The position numbers and the translations under genes are program-made. A stretch of 64,000 nucleotides of DNA from an uncultured Maribacter sp. (GTDB lineage Bacteria; Bacteroidota; Bacteroidia; Flavobacteriales; Flavobacteriaceae): assembly GCA_947504045.1 (NCBI GenBank), contig CANNFY010000002.1, positions 186,001 through 250,000 of the forward strand, written 5' to 3'. The notes beneath the pieces were generated by a model. The model saw nothing but the letters and a program-made list of their open reading frames with translations, had not been told where the DNA came from and made no database searches. Within the stretch, counting starts at the first letter, position 1, and each line of letters starts with the position of its first letter. This document shows positions 17,436 through 26,380 of the stretch, piece by piece.

Positions 17436-17945
17436 ATGAGTAAAAGAGCACTAATTAACTATTTATCAGGACTAAAAAAGAAAGAACTAGAAGAACAGCT
17501 AATAGATTTATATGTGCGTTTTCCGGTGGTTAAAGAATATTACGACTTTGTTTTTAATCCTAAAGAGGATAAATTAGTACAAGAGGCAAAAACTAAAATT
17601 GCTAATGAGTATTTTCCAATAAAAAGAAAAAAACCAAAAGCACGTAGATCTGTTGCTCAAAAATACATTAAGCACTTTATAAAACTAGGCGTAGAACCAT
17701 CTTTACTATTGGATGTTATGCTTTTTAATATGGAAATTGCGCAATCTTTTTCTTTAGAAAAAAATGTTCCAAATACTTTTTATAAAAGTATGCTCAACTC
17801 ATTTAAAGAATTGTTGCAACATGCCACATTACATGGTTTAATAGAAGAGCATAAAGATCGTATTGTTAAAATATATACCCTAACACAAGAAAATAATTGG
17901 ATGTTTTCTGAAGAGTTTTCTAAAGCTTTAGATATTGTAGATTAA
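17436..17945 (+). CDS. DUF6155 family protein
   Basis: A 169-residue helical, basic-acidic cytoplasmic protein. The N-terminus SKRALINYLSGLKKKELEEQ, VKEYYDFVFNPKEDKL and the basic RKKPKARRSVAQKYIKHF are characteristic of the DUF6155 family found throughout flavobacteria. No enzymatic motif is visible. It is a single gene divergent from rpoD with a TANNTTTG element just upstream. Confidence 0.85.
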   Translation: MSKRALINYLSGLKKKELEEQLIDLYVRFPVVKEYYDFVFNPKEDKLVQEAKTKIANEYFPIKRKKPKARRSVAQKYIKHFIKLGVEPSLLLDVMLFNMEIAQSFSLEKNVPNTFYKSMLNSFKELLQHATLHGLIEEHKDRIVKIYTLTQENNWMFSEEFSKALDIVD

Positions 17946-18094
17946 TCTTTTTTAATAGGATGATTTAATTACTAGTTAAAAATAGTTTTAAAAAATATCT
18001 TCATTTTTTTAGTATTATTTCTTTTACCTATAAAATTCTTCTAGTTTTGTAAGATTGGCAATTTGCATTATTATAATAAACTACAACCATACCT

Positions 18095-19606
18095 TTGGAG
18101 TATAAAAAGCATACAAAAGAAAAAAACCTATACGATTATCAAGTAGAGGATTTAAATACCATTTTTGAGCATTTAAAGAATTCTACAGATAATGCTAATC
18201 TTCTTTACCAATTACCTACAGGCGGAGGTAAAACAGTTGTGTTTTCAGAAATTACTAAAAGGTATATTCAAGAAATTCAGAAAAAAGTAGTTGTACTTAC
18301 CCATAGAATAGAACTTAGTGTGCAAACCTCTAAAATGTTAGATGGTTTTGGAGTAAAAAATAAGATAATTAATAGCGAAGTAAAAGAGGTTAAGAATGAG
18401 GACAATGTAATGTGTTACGTTGCCATGGTAGAAACCCTTAATAATAGGCTACAAGAAGAAAAAGTTGCTATTAACAATATAGGTTTAGTAATTATAGATG
18501 AAGCACATTATAACTCTTTTAGAAAGCTTTTTAAATATTTTGACAATGCCATAATACTTGGTGTTACAGCAACACCATTAAGTTCTAATATTAAGCTTCC
18601 AATGAAAGACAACTACAGTAAATTAATTGTAGGAGAGTCTATTTCATCATTAATCGAGAAAAAATTCTTGGCCAAAGCAAATGTATATAATTACGATGTT
18701 AGTTTAGAAAACCTAAAATTAGGAATTAATGGCGATTATACTGTAAAATCTTCTGATGAGCTTTACGGTAACCAAAGCATGTTAACTAAGTTGTTAAACG
18801 GGTATACAGAGGTTGCTAAAGGTACCAAAACACTTATTTTTAACAATGGCATAAATACATCTATATACGTATATGAAACTTTTAAAAAAGCAGGATATAA
18901 TATTCGGCATTTAGATAATAAGAATAGTGCTAGTGAACGTAAAGAAATTTTAGAATGGTTTTCTAAAACACCCGATGCAATTTTAACATCTGTTAGTATA
19001 TTAACTACTGGTTTTGATGAGCCAACGGTACAAACCATAATGCTAAATAGAGCTACAAGATCACTTACGTTATATTTTCAAATGATTGGGCGTGGTTCTC
19101 GTATACTGCCAAATAAAAAAGAATTTACGGTTATAGATTTTGGTAATAATGTTGCTCGTTTTGGTATGTGGAGTGCGCCTATAGATTGGCAAGAAATATT
19201 CCATTTCCCAGACTTTTTTCTAGAAAACATTAAAAATGATGAAGATATAGAAAGAGAGTTTGTTTACGAAATGCCAAAATCTTTAAAAGAAAAATTTTCT
19301 AAATCCAAATCTATTGTTTTTGATATTAAAGAAGAATACAAAAAAGGATTTGCAAACGGTTTAAAATCTAAAGCAGTATTAGAAAAAAGTATAGAACAAC
19401 ATGCAAACATTTGTGTAGAAAATGCAGAAGATGTTTTTGATGCTAGAGTGCTTGCAAAGCTATTAAAAGAAGAAATTAGCTTTAGAGTTAAACAATATTC
19501 TTATTGTATAATGAACAATACTAAAAACTATAAAGAATGGTTAGAAGAGGATTATGAACGTAAATTGCGTTCTAGTATCTCTAAAAAATTTGCTGCAAAA
19601 ATGTAA
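18095..19606 (+). CDS. RadD-like superfamily II DEAH helicase, copy 1
   Basis: A 503-residue ATP-dependent helicase or translocase. Walker A QLPTGGGKT (Lys46), DEAH box (135-138), motif III TATPLSS, and motif V/VI region TTGFDEPTVQTIMLNRA and QMIGRGSR are all present, so it should be catalytically active. The order and the GFDEP/GRGSR signatures resemble E. coli RadD (YejH), a RecA accessory factor, but the RadD zinc finger is absent. The start is TTG; an in-frame stop lies 18 bp upstream. A second copy is at 38575. A glycosyltransferase gene begins 6 bp after its stop and is probably cotranscribed. The repair role is inference from the family. Confidence 0.88.
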   Translation: MEYKKHTKEKNLYDYQVEDLNTIFEHLKNSTDNANLLYQLPTGGGKTVVFSEITKRYIQEIQKKVVVLTHRIELSVQTSKMLDGFGVKNKIINSEVKEVKNEDNVMCYVAMVETLNNRLQEEKVAINNIGLVIIDEAHYNSFRKLFKYFDNAIILGVTATPLSSNIKLPMKDNYSKLIVGESISSLIEKKFLAKANVYNYDVSLENLKLGINGDYTVKSSDELYGNQSMLTKLLNGYTEVAKGTKTLIFNNGINTSIYVYETFKKAGYNIRHLDNKNSASERKEILEWFSKTPDAILTSVSILTTGFDEPTVQTIMLNRATRSLTLYFQMIGRGSRILPNKKEFTVIDFGNNVARFGMWSAPIDWQEIFHFPDFFLENIKNDEDIEREFVYEMPKSLKEKFSKSKSIVFDIKEEYKKGFANGLKSKAVLEKSIEQHANICVENAEDVFDARVLAKLLKEEISFRVKQYSYCIMNNTKNYKEWLEEDYERKLRSSISKKFAAKM

Positions 19607-19612
19607 CCCATT

Positions 19613-20854
19613 ATGCCTGTATTAAATGTATTAATAATAGGGTTTGTATGGCCAGAACCAACAACTACAGCTGCAGGGCAAAGAATGCTAGAGTTAATCC
19701 AATTTTTCTTGTCCAAAAACTATACTATAACTTTTGCATCCACAGCAAAAAAGACTTCCTTTTCTTATGATTTAAAAAAAATAGGAGTAGAAGAAATTTA
19801 TATTAAAATTAACGATTCAAGTTTTGATGCTTATTTATCTGATAATAAGAAAGATATAGTAATTTTTGACCGTTATTTAATAGAGGAGCAATTTGGTTGG
19901 AGAGTAGCAAAAAATGCCCCAAAGGCATTACGTATTTTAGATACCGAAGATTTACATTCTTTACGATTAACAAGAGAAAATGCCTTTAAAAAAGGAGTGC
20001 CTTTTACTATTAAAGATTGGAAAAATAATTCTATTACAAAAAGAGAAATTGCAAGCATTTATAGATCCGATATTTCTTTAATTATTTCTACCTACGAAAT
20101 GCAATTACTTACAAAAGAGCTAGAGGTAAATCATAATTTATTACACTACTTGCCATTTATAATCAATACAAATTCTACACAAGAAAAAACATTTGAAGAA
20201 AGAGACGGTTTTGTTTGTATTGGTAACGGCAATCATGCGCCAAATAAAGACGCTATAGTTTGGTTAAAAAATGAAATTTGGCCATTAATTAGAAAACAAT
20301 TACCTAAAGTAACCCTAAAAATATACGGTGGACATTTACCAGAACATATTGTTCAAATGCATAATCCTAAAGAAGGCTTTTTAATAGAAGGTTGGGCTTC
20401 TAATGCTATTGAAGTAGTAGCAAAAGCAAAAGTAAATTTAGTACCACTACGTTTTGGGGCAGGTATAAAAGGAAAAATAATTACAGCTTTACAAGCAAAT
20501 ACTCCGAGTATTACAACAAAAATAGGCATAGAAGGTATTACTACTACTAGTTTAAATAATAACTACGTTAAAGAAACCGCTGTAGAAATTGCTAATGCTG
20601 CAATTAACTTATATACATCTAAAGAAAACTGGATAATAGCTCAGGAATGCGGAAAACAGATTTTAACTAATTGTAGTAATAAAGAAAAATTAGAAGAAGA
20701 TTTTTATAAAAAAATAATAAATACTACCAAAACCTTAACAAAGCATAGAAACTCAAACTTTATTGGTGCAATGTTACAACATAATAGCATGGCTAGTACC
20801 AAGTACATGTCTAAATGGATTGAAGCCAAAAATAAAAATTTGGAGAAAGAATAG
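19613..20854 (+). CDS. glycosyltransferase (GT-B fold, GT4-like)
   Basis: A 413-residue GT-B-type enzyme. The N-terminal Rossmann half begins VLNVLIIGFVWPEPTTTAAG with a glycine-rich acceptor loop, and the C-terminal half carries GFVCIGNGNHAPNKDAI and LRFGAGIKGKIITALQANTP, the donor-binding segment typical of GT4 proteins. It is cytosolic or membrane-peripheral. Donor and acceptor are unknown. The gene is 6 bp downstream of the RadD-like helicase, an unusual pairing with no obvious functional link. Confidence 0.82.
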   Translation: MPVLNVLIIGFVWPEPTTTAAGQRMLELIQFFLSKNYTITFASTAKKTSFSYDLKKIGVEEIYIKINDSSFDAYLSDNKKDIVIFDRYLIEEQFGWRVAKNAPKALRILDTEDLHSLRLTRENAFKKGVPFTIKDWKNNSITKREIASIYRSDISLIISTYEMQLLTKELEVNHNLLHYLPFIINTNSTQEKTFEERDGFVCIGNGNHAPNKDAIVWLKNEIWPLIRKQLPKVTLKIYGGHLPEHIVQMHNPKEGFLIEGWASNAIEVVAKAKVNLVPLRFGAGIKGKIITALQANTPSITTKIGIEGITTTSLNNNYVKETAVEIANAAINLYTSKENWIIAQECGKQILTNCSNKEKLEEDFYKKIINTTKTLTKHRNSNFIGAMLQHNSMASTKYMSKWIEAKNKNLEKE

Positions 20855-20893
20855 TATCTTTAGTACATATAAACCCATTAAAATTTAAAGCAT

Positions 20894-21259
20894 ATGAATA
20901 ATCCAGTACAGTGGTTTGAGATTGCTGCAAATAATTTAGAAAGAGCAAAAGATTTTTACGCTAAAGTATTTAATTTAGAATTTGAGTTTATTGAAGTACC
21001 AGAATCTAAAATGTATATGTTTGGTATGCCAGATAAAATTGGGGCATCAGGTTGTTTGGTACAGTGTAAAGACAATGTTCCTAGTAAAGAAGGAACAATT
21101 ATTTATTTTAAAAGTGATGATGTTGCTAAAGAAATAGCTTTAATAGAAAAAGAAGGTGGTAAAATTCTAATTCCAAAAACAGACATAGGCGAATTTGGTT
21201 TTTTTGCTCACTTTATAGATACCGAAGGAAATAAAATTGGTTTGCATTCAAATGCATAA
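20894..21259 (+). CDS. VOC family protein (glyoxalase/bleomycin-resistance fold)
   Basis: A 121-residue single VOC module: NPVQWFEIAANNLERAKDFY opens the first beta-alpha-beta-beta-beta unit, and FAHFIDTEGNKIGLHS closes the second. The family binds divalent metals and acts in isomerisation, epimerisation or drug sequestration; substrate unknown. It lies between the glycosyltransferase and menB on the same strand. Confidence 0.9.
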   Translation: MNNPVQWFEIAANNLERAKDFYAKVFNLEFEFIEVPESKMYMFGMPDKIGASGCLVQCKDNVPSKEGTIIYFKSDDVAKEIALIEKEGGKILIPKTDIGEFGFFAHFIDTEGNKIGLHSNA

Positions 21260-21286
21260 AACTAAAACCTAGAATTAAAATTTAAT

Positions 21287-22126
21287 ATGAATAAACCAGA
21301 TTGGAAAGTTGTTAAAGAGTTTGAAGATATTACCTATAAAAAAAGTAACGGTGTAGCTCGTATTGCTTTTAATAGACCTAATGTGCGTAATGCTTTTAGA
21401 CCAAAAACAACTAGTGAGTTGTTAGAAGCGTTTCATGACGCACAAGAAGATACCAGTATTGGTGTTGTATTGCTTAGTGCAGAAGGCCCTTCTACAAAAG
21501 ATGGTGTATATAGTTTTTGTAGTGGTGGAGACCAAAAAGCTCGAGGACACCAAGGGTACGTTGGACAAGATGGATACCATAGATTAAATATTTTAGATGT
21601 ACAGCGTTTAATACGATTTATGCCCAAAGCTGTTATATGTGTTGTTCCGGGTTGGGCAGTAGGTGGCGGACATAGTTTGCATGTTGTGTGTGATATGACA
21701 TTAGCAAGTAAAGAACATGCTATTTTTAAACAAACAGATGCCGATGTTACTAGTTTTGATGGTGGCTATGGTTCAGCTTATTTAGCCAAAATGGTAGGAC
21801 AAAAAAAAGCAAGAGAAATTTTCTTTTTAGGTAGAAACTATTCCGCACAAGAAGCTTTTGAAATGGGTATGGTAAATGCAGTTGTTCCGCATGATCAATT
21901 AGAAGATACTGCCTATGAATGGGCACAAGAAGTTTTAGCAAAATCGCCAACATCTATTAAAATGCTAAAATTTGCAATGAATTTAACAGACGATGGCATG
22001 GTTGGACAACAAGTATTTGCCGGAGAAGCTACTCGTTTAGCTTATATGACAGAAGAAGCCAAAGAAGGAAGAGATGCCTTTTTAGAAAAAAGAAAGCCAA
22101 ATTTTGAAAAAAAATGGCTTCCATAA
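21287..22126 (+). CDS. menB: 1,4-dihydroxy-2-naphthoyl-CoA synthase
   Basis: Crotonase-fold enzyme that cyclises o-succinylbenzoyl-CoA in menaquinone synthesis, the respiratory quinone of this phylum. The 279-residue chain has the MenB-specific FCSGGDQKARGHQGYVGQDG loop and the oxyanion-hole segment VPGWAVGGGHSLHVVCD, with the conserved TDADVTSFDGGYGSAYLA. Length and motifs are standard. Other men genes are not adjacent. Confidence 0.96.
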   Translation: MNKPDWKVVKEFEDITYKKSNGVARIAFNRPNVRNAFRPKTTSELLEAFHDAQEDTSIGVVLLSAEGPSTKDGVYSFCSGGDQKARGHQGYVGQDGYHRLNILDVQRLIRFMPKAVICVVPGWAVGGGHSLHVVCDMTLASKEHAIFKQTDADVTSFDGGYGSAYLAKMVGQKKAREIFFLGRNYSAQEAFEMGMVNAVVPHDQLEDTAYEWAQEVLAKSPTSIKMLKFAMNLTDDGMVGQQVFAGEATRLAYMTEEAKEGRDAFLEKRKPNFEKKWLP

Positions 22127-22164
22127 CTAGCAGAATATTTATAAAACCTAATACATAGTTACGC

Positions 22165-23052
22165 ATGAAAAACTTAAAAAAAGAAGATATTAATCCGGAT
22201 ATTTTTGACCTATATGATGATTATGCTCATAATAAATTAGAAAGACGTCAATTTATTGAAAAACTTGGCCTTTATGCTGTTGGTGGGGTAACCGTTTCAT
22301 CTTTACTAAGTTTTATGTCTCCAAATTATGTAGATTCTATAACTATTAAACAAGACGATTCTAGATTAGATTCGGATTATGTTTTATATAATTCACCCAA
22401 AGGAGGAGGAGAAATTAGAGGTTTAGTTTCTAAACCTAAAAATATAAAAGCAAAAGTTCCTGGAATAATAGTTGTTCATGAAAATAGAGGATTAAACCCG
22501 TATATAGAAGATGTAGGAAGACGTGCAGCAGTAGAAGGGTATATTTCTATTGCTCCAGATGCACTTTGGCCTTTAGGTGGTTACCCTGGTAATGATGATG
22601 ATGGTAGAGCCATGCAAAAAAAACGAGATAAATTTAAAATGTTAGAAGATTTTATTGCAGCCTATAACTATCTAAAATCTCATAAAGATTGTAATGGAAA
22701 AATAGGAGTAGTAGGTTTTTGTTTTGGAGGCTGGATATCTAACATGATGGCTGTAAAATTACCAGAACTAAATGCTGCAGTTCCTTTTTATGGTAGACAA
22801 CCAACTGCAGAGGAAACTCAAACTATAAAATCGCCTTTACTATTACAATATGCAGGTTTAGATGAAAGAGTTAATGCTGGAATAGAAGAATATGAAAAAG
22901 CACTAAAGCAAAATAATATAAATTTTATAACCCATATTTACCCAAAAGTAAAACACGGTTTTCATAATAATTCTACTCCAAGATTCGATAAAAAAGCGGC
23001 AGATTTAGCATGGAAACGTACTATAGACTTTTTTAAAGAAAATTTAAAATAA
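22165..23052 (+). CDS. dienelactone hydrolase family protein with twin-arginine-like signal
   Basis: A 295-residue alpha/beta hydrolase. The nucleophile elbow is GFCFGG, so the nucleophile is cysteine as in dienelactone hydrolase; an Asp in GLDERVN and His in KHGFHN complete the triad. The N-terminal 45 residues contain ERRQFIEKLGLYAVGGV followed by a moderately hydrophobic stretch, consistent with a Tat-type export signal of the YghX-like subgroup. The true substrate is unknown; such proteins often hydrolyse small esters or lactones. It follows menB by 38 bp. Confidence 0.88.
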   Translation: MKNLKKEDINPDIFDLYDDYAHNKLERRQFIEKLGLYAVGGVTVSSLLSFMSPNYVDSITIKQDDSRLDSDYVLYNSPKGGGEIRGLVSKPKNIKAKVPGIIVVHENRGLNPYIEDVGRRAAVEGYISIAPDALWPLGGYPGNDDDGRAMQKKRDKFKMLEDFIAAYNYLKSHKDCNGKIGVVGFCFGGWISNMMAVKLPELNAAVPFYGRQPTAEETQTIKSPLLLQYAGLDERVNAGIEEYEKALKQNNINFITHIYPKVKHGFHNNSTPRFDKKAADLAWKRTIDFFKENLK

Positions 23053-23060
23053 GTTTATAC

Positions 23061-23561
23061 ATGAAAATTATACCTTCTGAAAAACTTAAATTAGTATCTG
23101 CACTTTCTATTTCAGAATTAGAAATGCAATTAAAAGAAAATATTCAAACTAAAAGAGGTTTAAAAGAAAAGTATTCGACCACTAATAAAAATAAAATTTT
23201 TGAAGGAACATTCTCTTCTGAAAAGTTTTATATTCAGAAAGTTATTCAAACTAAAAATTCTTTTTTACCCCAAATTAACGGAACCTTTAAAAGTACATCT
23301 AATGGTACAAATATTAATGTAGAATTAAAACTTCATAGCGCCGTAATGGTATTTCTTATTTTATTAATTAGTATTAGCAGTATAGTTTCATTTTTTATGT
23401 TTTTTAATATCCTATTAAATGGCATGGATAATATAGTTTCATTAGTTCCTTTTGCAATATTGTTTTTTTCAATTGCAATGGGACATTTAGGTTTTAATCT
23501 TGATAAAAAACAAACAATTTCTGATTTAAAGAAAATGTTAAAAGCAAAATCTATCGAATAA
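23061..23561 (+). CDS. hypothetical protein with two membrane helices
   Basis: A 166-residue protein of no recognised family. A polar N-terminal domain of about 90 residues (mixed alpha/beta, FYIQKVIQTKNSFLPQINGT) is followed by two membrane segments (about residues 94-115 and 124-145) with a short loop. It begins 8 bp after the hydrolase stop, suggesting cotranscription. The domain arrangement resembles small flavobacterial membrane proteins with a single soluble sensor-like domain, but nothing more can be said. Confidence 0.7.
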   Translation: MKIIPSEKLKLVSALSISELEMQLKENIQTKRGLKEKYSTTNKNKIFEGTFSSEKFYIQKVIQTKNSFLPQINGTFKSTSNGTNINVELKLHSAVMVFLILLISISSIVSFFMFFNILLNGMDNIVSLVPFAILFFSIAMGHLGFNLDKKQTISDLKKMLKAKSIE

Positions 23562-23592
23562 AAAAACTTGCTTTATACTATACAATTTAATA

Positions 23593-24059
23593 ATGGCTAA
23601 AGAATTAACTACAAAAGATAGAAAGAAAGCATTTGATAAAATTTTTAAAGAAAAAATTGTACCTTTTTTTAAATCAGAAGGTTTTGAAAGACATACTAAA
23701 ACATCAAAAAGGCTATTTAAAAAATTACAGAACGGACTTTCCGTCTTTATTTTTTTGAATACAAAACATTTGGAAATGGTTTTTATGATATAACTATTTC
23801 TTATTTTGATAAAGATTATGGCGATGTTTATGACGATAATTATTTAGCAATGGTAAATGGAAAGATGCCAAGTTTAGAAGGTAAAAACACTGAAGAGCTA
23901 AGTTTGTCTATTGAGGAGTGGTTTATTGAAATGAGATTGAAAATTTTACCATTTATATCTAAGCATTCTAGTCACAAATCAATTTTGGAATCTAATAAAT
24001 TTTATATTCCTAAAGGCAGACAAGAAGAAATTAAAAAACTTTTAAAAAATAAAGCATAG
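23593..24059 (+). pseudogene. DUF4304-like gene interrupted by a one-base frameshift
   Basis: Two reading frames join if one T is added to the seven-T run at 23750-23756: the first (23593-23793) starts MAKELTTKDRKKAFDKIFKE, and the second continues FFEYKTFGNGFYDITISYF through 24059. The joined product of about 155 residues has the DUF4304-like pattern of an N-terminal FKEKIVPFFKSEGF helix and a C-terminal helical domain. As written, the first frame ends at 66 residues, so the gene is broken, or the base is a sequencing error. The slippery T run also allows -1 slippage. DUF4304 assignment is from general resemblance. Confidence 0.65.
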
Positions 24060-24077
24060 TAAAATAGTAATTTACAA

Positions 24078-24803
24078 ATGAAAAAAGTAGTAATTGTAAC
24101 AGGTGCCTCTAGAGGAATAGGCAAAGAAATTGCAGTCTTATTAGCAGAACAAGGAGAAAAAGTAGTAATAAATTATTCTAGTAATACAAAAGCAGCTACT
24201 GCTACAGTAAATGAAATTACAAAAAAAGGTGGAAATGCTATTTCTATAAAAGCAGACGTAAGTAAAAAAGAAGAAGTTGTTTCTCTTTTTAATAAAACTA
24301 TAGCGCATTATGGTAATGTAGATGTTTTAATTAATAATGCAGGTTTATTAGTAATGCAATTTCTTAAAGACGCTACAGAAAAGGAATTTGAAGATTTATT
24401 TAATGTTAATGTAAAAGGGGTTTTTAATACCATGCAAGAAAGTTTTACTAAACTGTCTGATAATGGTAGTATTATAAATATTACCTCAAGCACCGTAAAA
24501 TTAATGCTTCCAAAATATGCACTTTATTCTGCAACAAAAGCAGCTGTAGAGCAAATGACTAGAGTGTTTTCTAAAGAAATAGGAAGAGGAATTTCTGTAA
24601 ATGCAATTGCACCTGGCCCAACAAATACAGAACTATTTTTAGAAGGAAAATCAGAAGAATTTATTCAAAAATTAATTAGTCAAAATGTTTTTGGTCGTAT
24701 TGCAGAACCAAGTGATATTGCTAAAGTGGTTCTTTTTATGGTAAGCAACGATTCTAGTTGGATAACAGGACAAATTATACCTGTAAACGGAGGTATGGTG
24801 TAG
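24078..24803 (+). CDS. SDR family oxidoreductase (FabG-like)
   Basis: A 241-residue classical short-chain dehydrogenase using NAD(P)H. Cofactor motif TGASRGIG (8-15), NNAG, catalytic Ser in ITSSTV, and YSATKAAV giving the Tyr-x-x-x-Lys pair are present, with PGPTNTELF after. The basic residues near the first turn (NYSSNTKA) suggest NADP preference. Substrate unknown; it is an isolated gene and not part of a fatty-acid cluster. Confidence 0.92.
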   Translation: MKKVVIVTGASRGIGKEIAVLLAEQGEKVVINYSSNTKAATATVNEITKKGGNAISIKADVSKKEEVVSLFNKTIAHYGNVDVLINNAGLLVMQFLKDATEKEFEDLFNVNVKGVFNTMQESFTKLSDNGSIINITSSTVKLMLPKYALYSATKAAVEQMTRVFSKEIGRGISVNAIAPGPTNTELFLEGKSEEFIQKLISQNVFGRIAEPSDIAKVVLFMVSNDSSWITGQIIPVNGGMV

Positions 24804-24893
24804 CATAAAATAATTTTTATAAAAAATAGTAAAACGCAATTAAACTTTTTAATAAAACAGTAGTCTTAGTTATAATAGTAAATCAAATATTTT

Positions 24894-25415
24894 ATGAACT
24901 TTAGGTTACTGCCAATAGCTTTAACAATTCTTTTTAGTTACGGTTTTAGTACTTTAAACTCTTTATCAAATAAAAATACAACTACTACTGTACAAACAGA
25001 TATACCAGTATATAATTTTGATGAGTTAGAACCATTGTTATATACAGATTCTAAAAAAACGTATATAATTAATTTTTGGGCTATGTGGTGCGGACCATGC
25101 ATTAAAGAGCTACCACACTTTCAAGAATATCAAAAAAATAATCCAGACGTAGAAATTATATTTGTAAGTCTAGATTTTCCAAAAGATATAGAAAGTAGAT
25201 TAAAACCTTTTTTAAAGAAAAAAGGAATAACATCTAAAGTGGTTTTGTTAGATGACCCAGACTCTAATACTTGGATCAACAAAATAGATCCTAATTGGTC
25301 AGGTGCAATCCCATTTACAATTATTTTTAACAATAAAGAGCGTTCGTTTCATGAGCGTGCTTTTGAAAGCGCTATAGATATAGAAAAAGAAGTATTAAAA
25401 ACTATAAACAAATAA
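24894..25415 (+). CDS. TlpA-like secreted thioredoxin-fold protein
   Basis: A 173-residue protein with an N-terminal signal sequence (about 1-22) and a thioredoxin-like domain with the redox motif WAMWCGPC in INFWAMWCGPCIKELPHF. The NKEERS region and cis-Pro IPF (GAIPFTIIF) are in place. It likely reduces or protects periplasmic disulfides. The next gene, 13 bp downstream, is another thioredoxin-fold secreted protein, so the two form an envelope redox pair. Confidence 0.9.
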   Translation: MNFRLLPIALTILFSYGFSTLNSLSNKNTTTTVQTDIPVYNFDELEPLLYTDSKKTYIINFWAMWCGPCIKELPHFQEYQKNNPDVEIIFVSLDFPKDIESRLKPFLKKKGITSKVVLLDDPDSNTWINKIDPNWSGAIPFTIIFNNKERSFHERAFESAIDIEKEVLKTINK

Positions 25416-25428
25416 AAACTTAATTAAA

Positions 25429-26121
25429 ATGAAAAAAACAAATGTACTTTTCTCTCTTATTTTGCTAGTAAGTTGTTCGCTTATTAGTTTTTCTACTTAT
25501 GGGCAAAGAGGTGATGGCCCTCCAAACGGAGAAAGAAAAGGCCCACCACATGGTGGCAGAGGACCAGAACAAACCAAAACTTTAGAAGAAATTGGAGGCT
25601 ATAAAATTGGGGATGTTGCTACAGATTTTTCACTAAAAAATGTTGATGGCAACATGGTTTCTTTAGCAGATATTAAAAATGCCAAAGGCTATATAGTAAC
25701 ATTTACATGTAATGAGTGTCCTTTTGCAAAAATGTATGAAGACCGTCTTATAGAATTACATACTAAGTATGCTCCTAAAGGTTACTCTGTAATAGCAATA
25801 AATCCTAATAGCATTGCAAGTGATAAAGAAAATTTTGAGGCAATGAAAAAAAGAGCTGCTGAAAAGAATTTTCCTTTCGCATATTTGGTAGATGATAAAC
25901 AAGAAATTTTTCCAAAATATGGAGCTGTTAGAACGCCACATGTATTTTTATTAGATAATGAACGTAAAGTTCAATACATTGGAGCTATTGACAATAATTC
26001 TAGATCTGCAAAAGATGTAACTGAAAAGTATGTAGAAAATGCAATTTTAGCATTAGAAAAAGGAGAAAAACCAACCCCTAACTTAACAAAAGCTATTGGG
26101 TGTCCTGTTAAAGCTAAATAA
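25429..26121 (+). CDS. secreted thioredoxin/AhpC-TSA-like protein
   Basis: A 230-residue protein with an export signal; LLVSC at residue 16 would fit a lipobox, but cleavage after YGQ is equally plausible. A Gly/Pro/Arg-rich spacer (28-50) precedes the redoxin domain: DVATDFSLKNVDGNMVSL, and the active-site motif FTCNECPFAKMY with CxxC. The cis-Pro is in RTPHVFLLD. Such proteins are common as periplasmic peroxiredoxin-like or thiol-disulfide partners. A strong terminator follows at 26170. Confidence 0.88.
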   Translation: MKKTNVLFSLILLVSCSLISFSTYGQRGDGPPNGERKGPPHGGRGPEQTKTLEEIGGYKIGDVATDFSLKNVDGNMVSLADIKNAKGYIVTFTCNECPFAKMYEDRLIELHTKYAPKGYSVIAINPNSIASDKENFEAMKKRAAEKNFPFAYLVDDKQEIFPKYGAVRTPHVFLLDNERKVQYIGAIDNNSRSAKDVTEKYVENAILALEKGEKPTPNLTKAIGCPVKAK

Positions 26122-26169
26122 TATATTAATCAGCATATTACTATGGTGCAATGCAACATAGCAAAACTA

Positions 26170-26203
26170 AAAAGAGCCTTGTCAAATAAGACAAGGCTCT
26201 TTT
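26170..26203 (+). terminator. terminator after the redoxin pair
   Basis: AAAAGAGCCTTGTC, loop AAATAA, GACAAGGCTCTTTT: a perfect 14-bp stem 49 bp after the stop at 26121. Confidence 0.88.
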
Positions 26204-26380
26204 ACGAGAACACTATATGAAAATGAAAAAATTTACTTTCGTTTTTAATAACACTGTAAATATATTTCACTTTTAAGAACTTAAAGAAGTTATGTTGCCA
26301 TGTAAGAGAAATTTGTGGTGTATATCTTAAAAAATGTTATTAGAATCTTACAACCACTGTAGGTAGCGTAATAATTAGAA

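Noticed and set aside
23750-23756. Programmed -1 frameshifting as the firm explanation
   Set aside because: No downstream pseudoknot or stem was recognised and nothing suggests a regulated need; a simple indel or sequencing error is more likely.
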